Under the pieces are notes generated by a model. That model worked only from the letters and a program-made list of their open reading frames with translations. It was not told the DNA's origin and did no database searches. A DNA stretch of 64,000 nucleotides from the NCBI GenBank assembly GCA_030446715.1, contig JAUJMU010000001.1, positions 969,297 through 1,033,296 of the forward strand, given 5' to 3'. Source of the stretch: Cytophagales bacterium (GTDB taxonomy: Bacteria > Bacteroidota > Bacteroidia > Cytophagales > 172606-1). Positions 1 to 7,916 of this stretch are shown here, in pieces. Position 1 is the stretch's first letter. The number at the start of each line of letters is the position of its first letter. Position numbers and translations under genes: made by a program.

Positions 1-452
1 ATGTATTCTGCCACGTGCTGAATCTTTTCACCAGCTTTGGCTATTTCCGTACGGAAGGCGAGAATGTTAATGTGATCTGTTCGGCCACACGGGCCCTGCG
101 GAAAGGCGGTAAACTGGTTATTGACTTCATGAATACCGACAAGATTATCAGCGGTTTGCAGCCCTACCAGGTAAAGGAGGTAGAAGGCATCCGTTTCCGG
201 ATTTCCAAAACGGTGCAGGCCCGGGTTATTGTCAAGGATATTCACTTTGCTGACAAAGGCGGGACGTACCACTTTCAGGAGCGGGTAAAGGCCATTACTT
301 ACGAAGATTTTTTGAGTTATTTTGACATGGCTGATCTGGAGGTGCTGCACACGTTCGGCGACTACCACCTCAACCCCTACCACCCCGACACCTCCGACCG
401 GATGATATTCGTGACCCGCAAGCCGGATGGGGAGACTTTCGGGAAGTTGTAA
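1..452 (+). CDS. Class I SAM-dependent methyltransferase, C-terminal part
   Basis: The reading frame is open from base 3 and has no start codon inside the window, so the N-terminal half lies upstream. The visible part starts in the conserved stretch LNLFTSFGYF, followed by a helix and the strand GGKLVIDFMN, which fits motifs IV-V of small class I (Rossmann-fold) methyltransferases. The C-terminal part (LEVLHTFGDYHLNPYHPD) resembles the end of this family. The substrate cannot be told. The Rpn-type gene follows 38 bases downstream on the same strand. Confidence 0.7.
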   Translation, partial: VFCHVLNLFTSFGYFRTEGENVNVICSATRALRKGGKLVIDFMNTDKIISGLQPYQVKEVEGIRFRISKTVQARVIVKDIHFADKGGTYHFQERVKAITYEDFLSYFDMADLEVLHTFGDYHLNPYHPDTSDRMIFVTRKPDGETFGKL

Positions 453-490
453 CTATTGATACCAACAGGAACAATAGTTATTTTTACAGG

Positions 491-1237
491 ATGAGCAACT
501 TGGGGAAATACATCAATCCATTCACTGATTTTGGTTTCAAGAAGCTCTTTGGCACTGAGTTCAATAAGGAACTGCTGGTTGATTTTCTCAATCAGGTGCT
601 GGGCGAGAGGGAGCAGGTCAGGGACCTGACGTACCTGAACACGGAGAAAGGAGGAAGGACCGAACGGGACCGGAAGGCAGTCTTTGACCTTTACTGCGAA
701 AATGAGCAGGGGGAGAAGTTCATCATTGAACTGCAGAATGTGTACCAGCAGTTCTTCAAAGACCGCAGTATCTACTACGCCACCTTTCCCCTCCAGGAGC
801 AGGCTTCCAAAGGCAGAGAGTGGGACTATTGCCTTAAGGCTGTTTACACCTACCTGGAGATGCCTAAATTCAGGAAGCAGGAGGAGGATCTTGTTACCCA
901 CTTTGATAAGTGGATGTATGTGCTCCGCAATCTGCCACGCCTGCAGGACCGGCCGCGGAAGCTACAGGAAAAGATATTTGAGAAACTTTTTGCCGAAGCT
1001 GAATTAGCCAGACTAACCCCAGAAGATATGAGCACTTACCAGAAAAGCCTCAAAGTGTACCGCGACAACAAGAATACGATGGATTACGCTATAAAAACTG
1101 CAGTAGATGCAGCAGTAGATGCAGCTACAAGGCAAAGGAACATTGAAATTGCTCTAGAGCTGAAGAAACTCAACCTGCCCGTTGAGCAGATTGTCCAGGT
1201 AACTAAGTTGACCAAGGAGGAAATTGAGAAGCTTTAA
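491..1237 (+). CDS. Rpn-family PD-(D/E)XK nuclease / putative transposase, shortened in the middle
   Basis: The protein has 248 residues and begins in the way typical of the Rpn (PDDEXK_2) family: KYINPFTDFGFKKLFGTE. The nuclease residues look present: Asp in VFDLYC and the Glu-x-Gln of FIIELQ. Family members promote RecA-independent recombination or act as horizontally spread nucleases. The segment that normally lies between the AVYT strand and YLEMPKF seems to be missing: the two motifs are fused as KAVYTYLEMPKF, which suggests an in-frame internal loss of a few dozen residues. The C-terminus is a coiled, Ala/Glu-rich tail ending KEEIEKL. A tail remnant of a second copy follows directly. 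Confidence 0.8.
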   Translation: MSNLGKYINPFTDFGFKKLFGTEFNKELLVDFLNQVLGEREQVRDLTYLNTEKGGRTERDRKAVFDLYCENEQGEKFIIELQNVYQQFFKDRSIYYATFPLQEQASKGREWDYCLKAVYTYLEMPKFRKQEEDLVTHFDKWMYVLRNLPRLQDRPRKLQEKIFEKLFAEAELARLTPEDMSTYQKSLKVYRDNKNTMDYAIKTAVDAAVDAATRQRNIEIALELKKLNLPVEQIVQVTKLTKEEIEKL

Positions 1238-1273
1238 CATTCTGTAAAGTTTGCCATGCTGACAGAATATTAA

Positions 1274-1501
1274 CTTTATCAGTTAAGCCTGAAAACGTAT
1301 CGCGATAACAAAAACGCAATGGATTACGCGATCAGCGTCGCTGCTGAAGAAGCCAGACAGAAGGCCCTGCAAGAGGGAGTGCAGCAAGGCTTACAACAGG
1401 CAATGCTCAAAGTCGCATCCGAAATGAAAAGGGAAGGAGATTCTGCCGAAAAGATTGCCCGGGTTGCCGGCCTTACAAAAGAGCAGATTGAGAAGCTGTA
1501 G
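1274..1501 (+). pseudogene. C-terminal remnant of a second Rpn-family gene
   Basis: An open stretch of about 75 codons after a TAA at 1271 encodes SLKTYRDNKNAMDYAI and ends KEQIEKL. These match SLKVYRDNKNTMDYAI and KEEIEKL at the end of the intact neighbour. Everything upstream of this tail is absent, so it is a leftover of a tandem copy or of a recombination event. An internal ATG at 1319 could allow a 60-residue peptide, but I see no reason to think it is made. Confidence 0.65.
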
Positions 1502-1572
1502 CCATTCCCGGGCTTGCCCGGCACAGTACAGTACGACTGCCGGCATCACTTTACCTTTTCATCATTCAGCTA

Positions 1573-1605
1573 TAAAAAAGCCCGGCTGCTGTAGCAGGCC
1601 GGGCT
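1573..1605 (-). terminator. Rho-independent terminator of the RNase E/G gene
   Basis: The arms AGCCCGGC (1579-1586) and GCCGGGCT (1598-1605) pair perfectly, with additional inner pairs. On the minus strand the hairpin is followed by six T, the right place and orientation to end transcription of the gene whose stop codon is at 1628. Confidence 0.8.
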
Positions 1606-1627
1606 GTCAATTTCTTGCGGAGGAGAT

Positions 1628-3187
1628 TTAACCCTGAATGAGTTCGATATCCTCCCCCAGCTGATTCCGGAATTTGTACTCCGTGATTCCCAGTGATGTA
1701 TCCTGCACGAGCTTGATCCAGGTCTTGTACTTCATAAACCACTTCATCCGCCGGGAGAACATGCCGTTGGTGAAGTAGGCGTGCAGGTAAGGATGCAGCG
1801 CAAGACTCACATTCCGCTCATTCTGCTTGGACACGATGAAATCAAGGTGATTTTCGATGATATCCGCTACCAGAATGCTCGCGGTGATTTTGCCGGTACC
1901 GCCGCACATGGGGCAGTTTTCGCCAGTGGTAATGTTCAGCTCCGGCCGTACCCGCTGCCGGGTAATCTGCATGAGGCCAAACTTGGAGAGGGGCAGAATC
2001 GTGAATTTCGACCGGTCAGTAGCCATCTCCTGCTTCATCCGTTCGTACACCATCCGCTTGTGCTCGGCCCGCTTCATGTCAATGAAGTCGATTACGATGA
2101 TGCCGCCCATGTCACGCACCCGCAGTTGCCGGCCGATTTCCTTGGCTGCTTCCAGGTTTACGTTCAGGGCCGTGGCTTCCTGGTCGGCTTCGGAGTTGGA
2201 TTTGTTGCCGCTGTTTACGTCAATCACGTGCAGGGCCTCCGTGTGCTCAATGATCACGTAGCCGCCACCCGGCAAGCTTACTGAACGGCCAAATATGGAC
2301 TTCAGCTGCTTCTCGATGCCGAAATTTTCGAATATCTTGGTTTTGCCGTTGTAAAACTTCAGGATCTTCTCCTTGTCCGGGGCAATCGTGCGGATGTATT
2401 CGCGGATCTCCTCATAAATATCCTTGTCGTCGATGGTAATGCTGTCGAATGTCTCGTTCAGCATATCGCGCAGCATGGAGGAGGCCCGGCTCATTTCGCC
2501 GATGATCTTATCACGCGGCTTTGCCTCGCGCAAAGTTTTGATGCCGGTTTCCCACTTATCGACCAGATTCTGCAGATCGCGGTCCAGCTCAGCTACTTCC
2601 TTACCTTCGGCAACCGTACGGACGATGATGCCGAAATTCTGCGGTTTGATGGATGACATCAGCCGCATTAACCGCTGTCTCTCGTCTTTTTCGGTGATCT
2701 TCTTGGAGATATTGACCGAGTTGGAGAACGGTACCAGCACGATGTAACGGCCGGCAATGGAAAGTTCACAGGACAGACGTGGTCCTTTTGTGGAAATTGG
2801 CTCCTTTACTACCTGTACCAGGATGGGTGAATTCTTGGTCAGGACCTGATTTACCTTGCCCATCTTGTCAATCTCAGGTTCCAGGGCAAAGCCGTTCAGT
2901 TTATTGGCGTTGTAGCGTTTGGCTACAACCTCCTTCGTAAACTTGTTGAGGGAACTGAAGTTAGGGCCCAGATCAAGGTAGTGCAGAAAAGCATCCTTTT
3001 CGTAACCAATGTCCACAAAAGCAGCATTCAGTCCGGGAACCAGCTTTCTTACAGTACCTAAGTAGATATCGCCTACGGTGAAGTTGCCTTCTTTTTCGTC
3101 AAGGTGATATTCTACTAAGCGTTTTTCATGTAAAAGGGCTATCCTTCCACCCTTTTGGGTGGAATTGATGACTAGTTCGCTGCTCAA
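1628..3187 (-). CDS. rng: Rne/Rng family ribonuclease (RNase E/G)
   Basis: This is a single-strand-specific endoribonuclease for rRNA and mRNA processing. An S1-like RNA-binding region lies near the N-terminus (VGDIYLGTVRKLVPGLNAAF). The catalytic part carries HVIDVNSGN with the metal-binding Asp, and the Zn-link CPMCGGTG follows. I place the start at TTG 3187 (protein begins SSELVINSTQKGGRIA), because that gives about 519 residues, the normal length; the frame is open 32 codons further upstream but that extension does not look like the family. It lies downstream of the HU, TPR and small COX24-type genes on the same strand. Confidence 0.93.
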   Translation of the reverse strand: MSSELVINSTQKGGRIALLHEKRLVEYHLDEKEGNFTVGDIYLGTVRKLVPGLNAAFVDIGYEKDAFLHYLDLGPNFSSLNKFTKEVVAKRYNANKLNGFALEPEIDKMGKVNQVLTKNSPILVQVVKEPISTKGPRLSCELSIAGRYIVLVPFSNSVNISKKITEKDERQRLMRLMSSIKPQNFGIIVRTVAEGKEVAELDRDLQNLVDKWETGIKTLREAKPRDKIIGEMSRASSMLRDMLNETFDSITIDDKDIYEEIREYIRTIAPDKEKILKFYNGKTKIFENFGIEKQLKSIFGRSVSLPGGGYVIIEHTEALHVIDVNSGNKSNSEADQEATALNVNLEAAKEIGRQLRVRDMGGIIVIDFIDMKRAEHKRMVYERMKQEMATDRSKFTILPLSKFGLMQITRQRVRPELNITTGENCPMCGGTGKITASILVADIIENHLDFIVSKQNERNVSLALHPYLHAYFTNGMFSRRMKWFMKYKTWIKLVQDTSLGITEYKFRNQLGEDIELIQG

Positions 3188-3305
3188 GGCTTTTGGGTGA
3201 TTTGATGGGAACAGACATACGCATAGTAGGTTAAACCCGTATAACGGGAAATCCTCAGAATAACGGGAAAAAAGAATTTCCAACTATTCAGTTGGAAACC
3301 CGCAG

Positions 3306-3395
3306 TTATTTCTTCTTGTGTCTGTTCTTTCTCAACCGCTTCTTTCTCTTGTGCGTAGCAATTTTATGTCTTTTTCTCTTTTTTCCACAAGGCAT
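3306..3395 (-). CDS. 29-residue AURKAIP1/COX24-domain basic protein
   Basis: ATG at 3395 opens a 29-codon frame: MPCGKKRKRHKIATHKRKKR, then LRKNRHKKK. More than half of the residues are Lys, Arg or His. The KRHKIATHKRKKRLRKNR core is the COX24 C-terminal domain. In eukaryotes the homologous domain is mitoribosomal protein mS38 (AURKAIP1). In Bacteroidota very short versions are widespread and are usually missed because of their size. A ribosome-associated role is inferred from the family and the composition. It sits between the TPR gene and the RNase E/G gene, on the same strand as both. Confidence 0.88.
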   Translation of the reverse strand: MPCGKKRKRHKIATHKRKKRLRKNRHKKK

Positions 3396-3424
3396 AATTG
3401 TAATGTTTTCGGGTTAATACTGAA

Positions 3425-4246
3425 TTATTTTAAATTTTTAAGGTATTCTTCTGCCGTAGACCGCATCACGGGGTCAGTGGTATTCTCTTTTATCCCTTGC
3501 AAGACCGGTTTTGCTTTTTCAGGCTGCCCCATCTCGGCGTAGCTTATCCCCAGGTAAAACCGGGCTGGCTCATGGGCCGGATCTTTCTGCAGTATCTGCT
3601 CAAAGCGTTCTATCGCCTTGTCGTACTGGCCCGAGCGGATCGAGAGCAGGCCGAGGTTGAGCAGGGCGGTCTGGTTGTCCGGGCTCTGCTGCAGGATTTC
3701 GCGGAGCATTGAAATGCCCTGCATGGGATTGTCCGTAGTTACGTACGTCATTGCCATGCGGGCTTTGGCATCCAGCTGGTCAGGCTGCCGCGCCAGCACC
3801 TTCTGGTAGTAATCACGGGCTTTTTCCCCCATCTGACCCGCTTGTCCGGCGTCGGAGGAGAAATTAAAGGCATCGTAATAAGCATCGCCGGCTTTCAGCA
3901 GGTTGTCCGGAGACGGATTGGCCAGTGCCACTACTCCGGTATAGTAGGCGGCGCTGTCGAATTGCGAAAATTGCCGGAAAGTACTGGCCAGCGAGTCCGC
4001 AAACTTAACCTTTTTTCCGGTATCACTGCTTTGGGCAAAGCCCAGCCTGAGCCGGCTCAGATCCGCGGCTCCTTCGGCGGGAATATTTGCCAGATGAGCC
4101 TCCCCGGCAGCCGCCCCAGCCGCTTCGCTTGTCCGTGCGCCGGTAAGCACTTTGTCCTTGTCAGACACCAACACTTTCGGAAAACTATACAGGAGGCCGC
4201 AAAGCGCAACCGATCCTGCCAGTACGATGATCTGTGACTTTTGCAT
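3425..4246 (-). CDS. Tetratricopeptide repeat protein, membrane-anchored
   Basis: The 273-residue protein has an N-terminal hydrophobic segment (IIVLAGSVALCGLLYSFP) with a short positive start, which anchors it or acts as a signal. The C-terminal 150 residues contain successive TPR helices, for example QTALLNLGLLSIRSGQYDKA and PARFYLGISYAEMGQPEKAK. TPRs bind partner proteins and the partner here is unknown. It sits 60 bases downstream of the HU gene and upstream of the COX24-type and RNase E/G genes, all on the minus strand, so it is probably co-transcribed with at least HU. Confidence 0.85.
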   Translation of the reverse strand: MQKSQIIVLAGSVALCGLLYSFPKVLVSDKDKVLTGARTSEAAGAAAGEAHLANIPAEGAADLSRLRLGFAQSSDTGKKVKFADSLASTFRQFSQFDSAAYYTGVVALANPSPDNLLKAGDAYYDAFNFSSDAGQAGQMGEKARDYYQKVLARQPDQLDAKARMAMTYVTTDNPMQGISMLREILQQSPDNQTALLNLGLLSIRSGQYDKAIERFEQILQKDPAHEPARFYLGISYAEMGQPEKAKPVLQGIKENTTDPVMRSTAEEYLKNLK

Positions 4247-4306
4247 AGTATAAATAGGAAACGTTCCTGCCCGGCAAATGGTGCCACTGGCGGGAACGTT
4301 TCATTG

Positions 4307-4609
4307 CTAGGCGGCAGGCTGCTTGAGCTTCTCGCTGCTCTTAATCTTCTCAACAAAAACTTTGGCAGGCTTAAAGCTGGGAACGTAATGCTCGTCAATA
4401 ATGATAGCCGTGTTCTTGGAGATGTTACGGGCGATTTTACGGGCACGCTTTTTATTAACGAAGCTGCCAAATCCTCTCACATAAATGTTTTCCCCTTCGG
4501 CCATTGCTTGTTTTACCACATTGAAAAAGGCTTCAACAGTATGGGCTACATCAGCCTTATCAATGCCGGTTTTCTGCGCAATCTCGGTGATTACTTCTGC
4601 TTTTGTCAC
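4307..4609 (-). CDS. HU/IHF-family DNA-binding protein
   Basis: This 100-residue histone-like protein bends DNA in the nucleoid. The family core is clear: the helical dimer part (TKAEVITEIAQKTGIDKADV), then the beta arm with GFGSFVNKKRARKIARN and KNTAIIIDEHYVPSFKPAK. The C-terminus has a short extra tail (SSEKLKQPAA). The start codon is GTG at 4609. A good promoter box lies about 65 bases upstream. Confidence 0.93.
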   Translation of the reverse strand: MTKAEVITEIAQKTGIDKADVAHTVEAFFNVVKQAMAEGENIYVRGFGSFVNKKRARKIARNISKNTAIIIDEHYVPSFKPAKVFVEKIKSSEKLKQPAA

Positions 4610-4674
4610 TGTACTGAAATTTTAAAAGTTTGTATTATTTAACTGAATTACTCTCAGGGCCCATTTCAGGACTG

Positions 4675-4705
4675 CAAAATTAGGCCCTCGTGCCTGAATT
4701 AAAAA
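4675..4705 (-). promoter_or_regulatory. Bacteroidota-type promoter of the HU gene
   Basis: On the minus strand TAATTTTG (4682-4675) matches the -7 consensus TAnnTTTG exactly. A T-rich TTTTT (4705-4701) lies 18 bases upstream, near the usual -33 TTTG distance. The leader to the GTG start would be about 60 bases. Confidence 0.5.
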
Positions 4706-4887
4706 GTAAATCCTTAAAATATAATAGGGTTATTTTAAACCGAATCCTATTTTAATCAGTTACTTACAGGAACAAATGTCTCTGGCTTCCCATTATTCTG
4801 CCGGATCCCGGCCATTTCCGGCACCCGAACGATTCGCAGCCCAAATGCTGTGGTAATAATAGAAAAAATTTACTTATCAGTTAATTT

Positions 4888-5964
4888 TTGTTCTTGACCG
4901 ACTCCAATACCTTTGCCAGCCAACTGTTGGGCTGGTACACGCGCCACAAGCGTGACCTCCCCTGGCGCCATACCCGTGATCCTTACCTGATCTGGCTTTC
5001 GGAAGTGATTCTGCAGCAGACCCGCGTGAAACAGGGCTTGCCTTACTATCAGGCGTTTGCGGAGCGTTTTCCGACCGTGGCTGACCTTGCCCGCGCCGAT
5101 GAGCAGGAAGTGCTCCGCCTCTGGCAGGGACTTGGCTATTATTCCCGGGCCCGCAACATGCAGCATACCGCCCGGGTAGTGGTGGATCAGTACGGGAGCC
5201 GTTTTCCGGATAATTACGCGGGCCTGCTCCGGCTGAAAGGCGTCGGGCCGTATACGGCAGCCGCTATTGCCTCTTTTGCCTACCAGGAACCGGTAGCCGT
5301 GCTGGATGGCAATGTTTACCGGGTGCTTTCGCGGCTTTTCGGCATGGAAACCGATATTGCAAGGCCCGAAGCCCGGAAAGTATTTGCGCCGGTGGCCAAT
5401 GAACTGATATCGCGGGAGGCTCCCGACCTGTACAACCAGGCCATTATGGAGTTTGGCGCTTTGCATTGCACACCGGTTTCCCCGCAATGCATGTTTTGCC
5501 CTTTTAATTCATGGTGCAAGGCATTTTTAACGAGCCAGCAAGCCAGCCTGCCAGTGAAATCAAAGAAGGCACCGGTGCGCAACCGCTATTTTCACTACGT
5601 GGTTTTCCGGTATGGTGACAGGGCCGGCATGAAAAGGCGGCCGGAGAAGGATATCTGGACCGGACTTTATGATTTTTACCTGACAGAGGCAAGTGAGCCA
5701 CTTTCGGCGGAAGATCTGCTGCAGCAGGAAGCGCTGAGGCCGTTTGCCGGTTATCTGACGGGGCTGGGCTCGCCGGTAACGGCCACGCACCTGCTCACGC
5801 ACCAGAAGGTTTTCGCGGCGTTCTGGCAGGTGGAAGTAAGTAACACCGTCAACCCGGAGATTTTTGCCGCAGCCTCAGGAATTGAGTTCTATGAACATAC
5901 GCAGATACACCATTTGCCCAAGCCGGTAATGATCGATAATTATTTGAAAACCCACCTTTTTTGA
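4888..5964 (+). CDS. mutY: A/G-specific adenine DNA glycosylase MutY
   Basis: MutY removes adenine mispaired with 8-oxoguanine. The 358-residue protein shows the catalytic-Glu helix in SEVILQQTRV, the helix-hairpin-helix LKGVGPYTAAAIASFA, and the catalytic Asp in AVLDGNVYRV. The 4Fe-4S cluster has the spacing C-x6-C-x2-C-x5-C (from HCTPVSPQC to SWC). The C-terminal third is the NUDIX-like 8-oxoG recognition domain. There is no ATG: an in-frame stop at 4882 leaves TTG 4888 or TTG 4894 as starts. ssb follows 42 bases downstream. Confidence 0.95.
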   Translation: MFLTDSNTFASQLLGWYTRHKRDLPWRHTRDPYLIWLSEVILQQTRVKQGLPYYQAFAERFPTVADLARADEQEVLRLWQGLGYYSRARNMQHTARVVVDQYGSRFPDNYAGLLRLKGVGPYTAAAIASFAYQEPVAVLDGNVYRVLSRLFGMETDIARPEARKVFAPVANELISREAPDLYNQAIMEFGALHCTPVSPQCMFCPFNSWCKAFLTSQQASLPVKSKKAPVRNRYFHYVVFRYGDRAGMKRRPEKDIWTGLYDFYLTEASEPLSAEDLLQQEALRPFAGYLTGLGSPVTATHLLTHQKVFAAFWQVEVSNTVNPEIFAAASGIEFYEHTQIHHLPKPVMIDNYLKTHLF

Positions 5965-6006
5965 TTATCTTTATTACTACATTTTAGCAACATTTCCCCC
6001 ATTCTT

Positions 6007-6489
6007 ATGGCAAGCTACAACAAAATTACCCTGATTGGTAACGTAGGCAAGGACCCCGAAATCCGCAGCATCAGTGCTGATAAAAAAGTAGCGGATATCT
6101 CCATTGCAGTCAATGATTCCTACCGGGATGCCAAGGGCCAGCAGCAGGAAAAGACCGAATGGTTCCGGATTTCTTTCTGGAATCAGAAGGCTGAAGTAAT
6201 TGAAAAATACGTCCGCAAGGGGCAGCAGATTTATGTGGAAGGCCGCCTGAGGGTACGTACCTATACGGACAAGGAAGGCAAGGAGCGTTACTCGCTGGAG
6301 GTGGTCGCGCAGGATTTTACGCTGCTGGGCAGTCGCCAGGCAGAAGGCGAAATGAGCGGCGCGGGCAACTCCGGCTACGGCAATACCAATTCAAATGCCG
6401 GTGCAAACGCCTACTCCAACCGGCAGGCTCCGCGTGAAATGACGCCTTCGCTCCCGGCTGGTGACGAAACGGACGATCTGCCGTTCTGA
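6007..6489 (+). CDS. ssb: Single-stranded DNA-binding protein
   Basis: The 160-residue protein has the OB-fold in its first 110 residues (NKITLIGNVGKDPEIR, TEWFRISFW, GQQIYVEGRLRVRTY). A Gly/Asn/Ser-rich linker follows and the acidic tip DDLPF that docks replication and repair partners. It coats single-stranded DNA in replication, recombination and repair. It sits between mutY and gldE. Confidence 0.96.
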   Translation: MASYNKITLIGNVGKDPEIRSISADKKVADISIAVNDSYRDAKGQQQEKTEWFRISFWNQKAEVIEKYVRKGQQIYVEGRLRVRTYTDKEGKERYSLEVVAQDFTLLGSRQAEGEMSGAGNSGYGNTNSNAGANAYSNRQAPREMTPSLPAGDETDDLPF

Positions 6490-6515
6490 TCAGTGTTTCA
6501 CCTAAACCTGCCCCT

Positions 6516-7898
6516 TTGAGTAGTACCAGCGATCCCGGCGATCCTCTTCTGTACTGGGTGCTTGCGGCCATTCCCGCAGGCACCTCTTTCTTTTATACCC
6601 TGCTGTCAATCCTGCTGGTGGGCCTGCTGGTTCTGTCGGCACTGTTTTCCGGTGCCGAGGCCGTCTTCTTCTCGCTGTCTCCCGATGATGTCAGCCGCCT
6701 CCGTGCGGGCCGGTCCTCCGCCGGCCGCCTGTCGGCCCGTCTGCTGGAGCGTCCCCGCAACCTGCTCGCAACCATCCTGATCACCAACAGCCTGGTGAAT
6801 ATCAGCATTATCGTGGTAAGTGCCTATCTGACCTGGAGCCTGCTGCAATCAGTAGGACTGGGTGGCTGGCTGCTCCTGTTTGTTACGCTGCTGGTGTCGT
6901 TCAGCATCGTATTTTTCGGAGAAGTGCTGCCCAAAGTGTACGCCAGCGAACGAAAATATCCCTTTCTTCGTACTACGGCGCACCTTTTGTCCGGTGCCAC
7001 GGTGGTTTTCCGGCCGCTGTCGTGGTTACTGGTCAGCACCACGCAGTACGTGGAAGCCTACATTCACAAAAAGGGCTACAAAATTACGGTGGATGAACTC
7101 AATCAGGCCCTTGAGCTGTCCACGGGTGCCAATACGACCTCCGGCGAACAGGAAATCCTGCGCGGAATTGTCAATTTCGGTACCATTTCGGCCCGCCAGA
7201 TCATGCAGCCGCGGGTGGATATCAGTTCGGTATCAGCCGGACTTACCTTTCACGAACTGATGGACCGGATCAATAAATCGGGGTATTCACGCATTCCGGT
7301 TTACGAAGAATCAGTTGACCAGATCAAAGGAATTCTTTACATCAAGGACCTGCTGCCGTACCTGGATGAAGAGGAGGAATTTGTATGGCAAAACCTGATC
7401 CGGCCCCCGTATTTTATTCCGGAGAACAAACGGATCGACGGACTGCTGCGCGATTTTCAGTCACGGCGCGTACACATGGCCATTGTGGTCGATGAATACG
7501 GCGGTACTTCGGGGCTGGTCACCCTGGAAGATATCATCGAAGAGATTGTCGGCGAGATCCATGACGAGTTTGATGAAGAAAGTAAATCCATCATGCAACT
7601 GGATGAGTATACTTACGTGTTTGAGGGAAAAGTCTCGCTGAACGACTTTTGCCGCGCCCTTGATGTAGACCCGGAATGGTTTGAAGAGGTACGCGGCGAC
7701 AGCGAATCGCTGGGTGGCCTGCTGCTCGAAATGTTTTCCGGACTTCCGGCGGTAGGGGAGCGGACGACGTTTGAGCAGTTTACCTTTACCATCATGTCCG
7801 TCGATTCTAAGAAGATCCGGCGGGTAAGGGTTGTATTACAGCCCCCGGTAATCAATGAGAGACCGGCAGGCATTGACAGGAAGAAAAACGATTTGTAG
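6516..7898 (+). CDS. gldE: Gliding-motility-associated protein GldE (CNNM/CBS-pair membrane protein)
   Basis: The 460-residue protein has an N-terminal DUF21/CNNM membrane domain with three to four hydrophobic segments (from about residue 20 to 160). A CBS pair follows (about 205-330; QPRVDISSV, IPVYEESVDQIKGILYIKDL, VVDEYGGTSGLVTLEDIIEE) and then a CorC/HlyC-type C-terminal domain. Members are linked to ion transport; the ssb-gldE order is the Bacteroidota context for the gldE branch. The start is TTG at 6516. It could be a generic hemolysin-C-like protein without a role in gliding, because gldD is not next to it here. Confidence 0.85.
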   Translation: MSSTSDPGDPLLYWVLAAIPAGTSFFYTLLSILLVGLLVLSALFSGAEAVFFSLSPDDVSRLRAGRSSAGRLSARLLERPRNLLATILITNSLVNISIIVVSAYLTWSLLQSVGLGGWLLLFVTLLVSFSIVFFGEVLPKVYASERKYPFLRTTAHLLSGATVVFRPLSWLLVSTTQYVEAYIHKKGYKITVDELNQALELSTGANTTSGEQEILRGIVNFGTISARQIMQPRVDISSVSAGLTFHELMDRINKSGYSRIPVYEESVDQIKGILYIKDLLPYLDEEEEFVWQNLIRPPYFIPENKRIDGLLRDFQSRRVHMAIVVDEYGGTSGLVTLEDIIEEIVGEIHDEFDEESKSIMQLDEYTYVFEGKVSLNDFCRALDVDPEWFEEVRGDSESLGGLLLEMFSGLPAVGERTTFEQFTFTIMSVDSKKIRRVRVVLQPPVINERPAGIDRKKNDL

Positions 7899-7916
7899 CC
7901 TATAAAATATTTTGGT

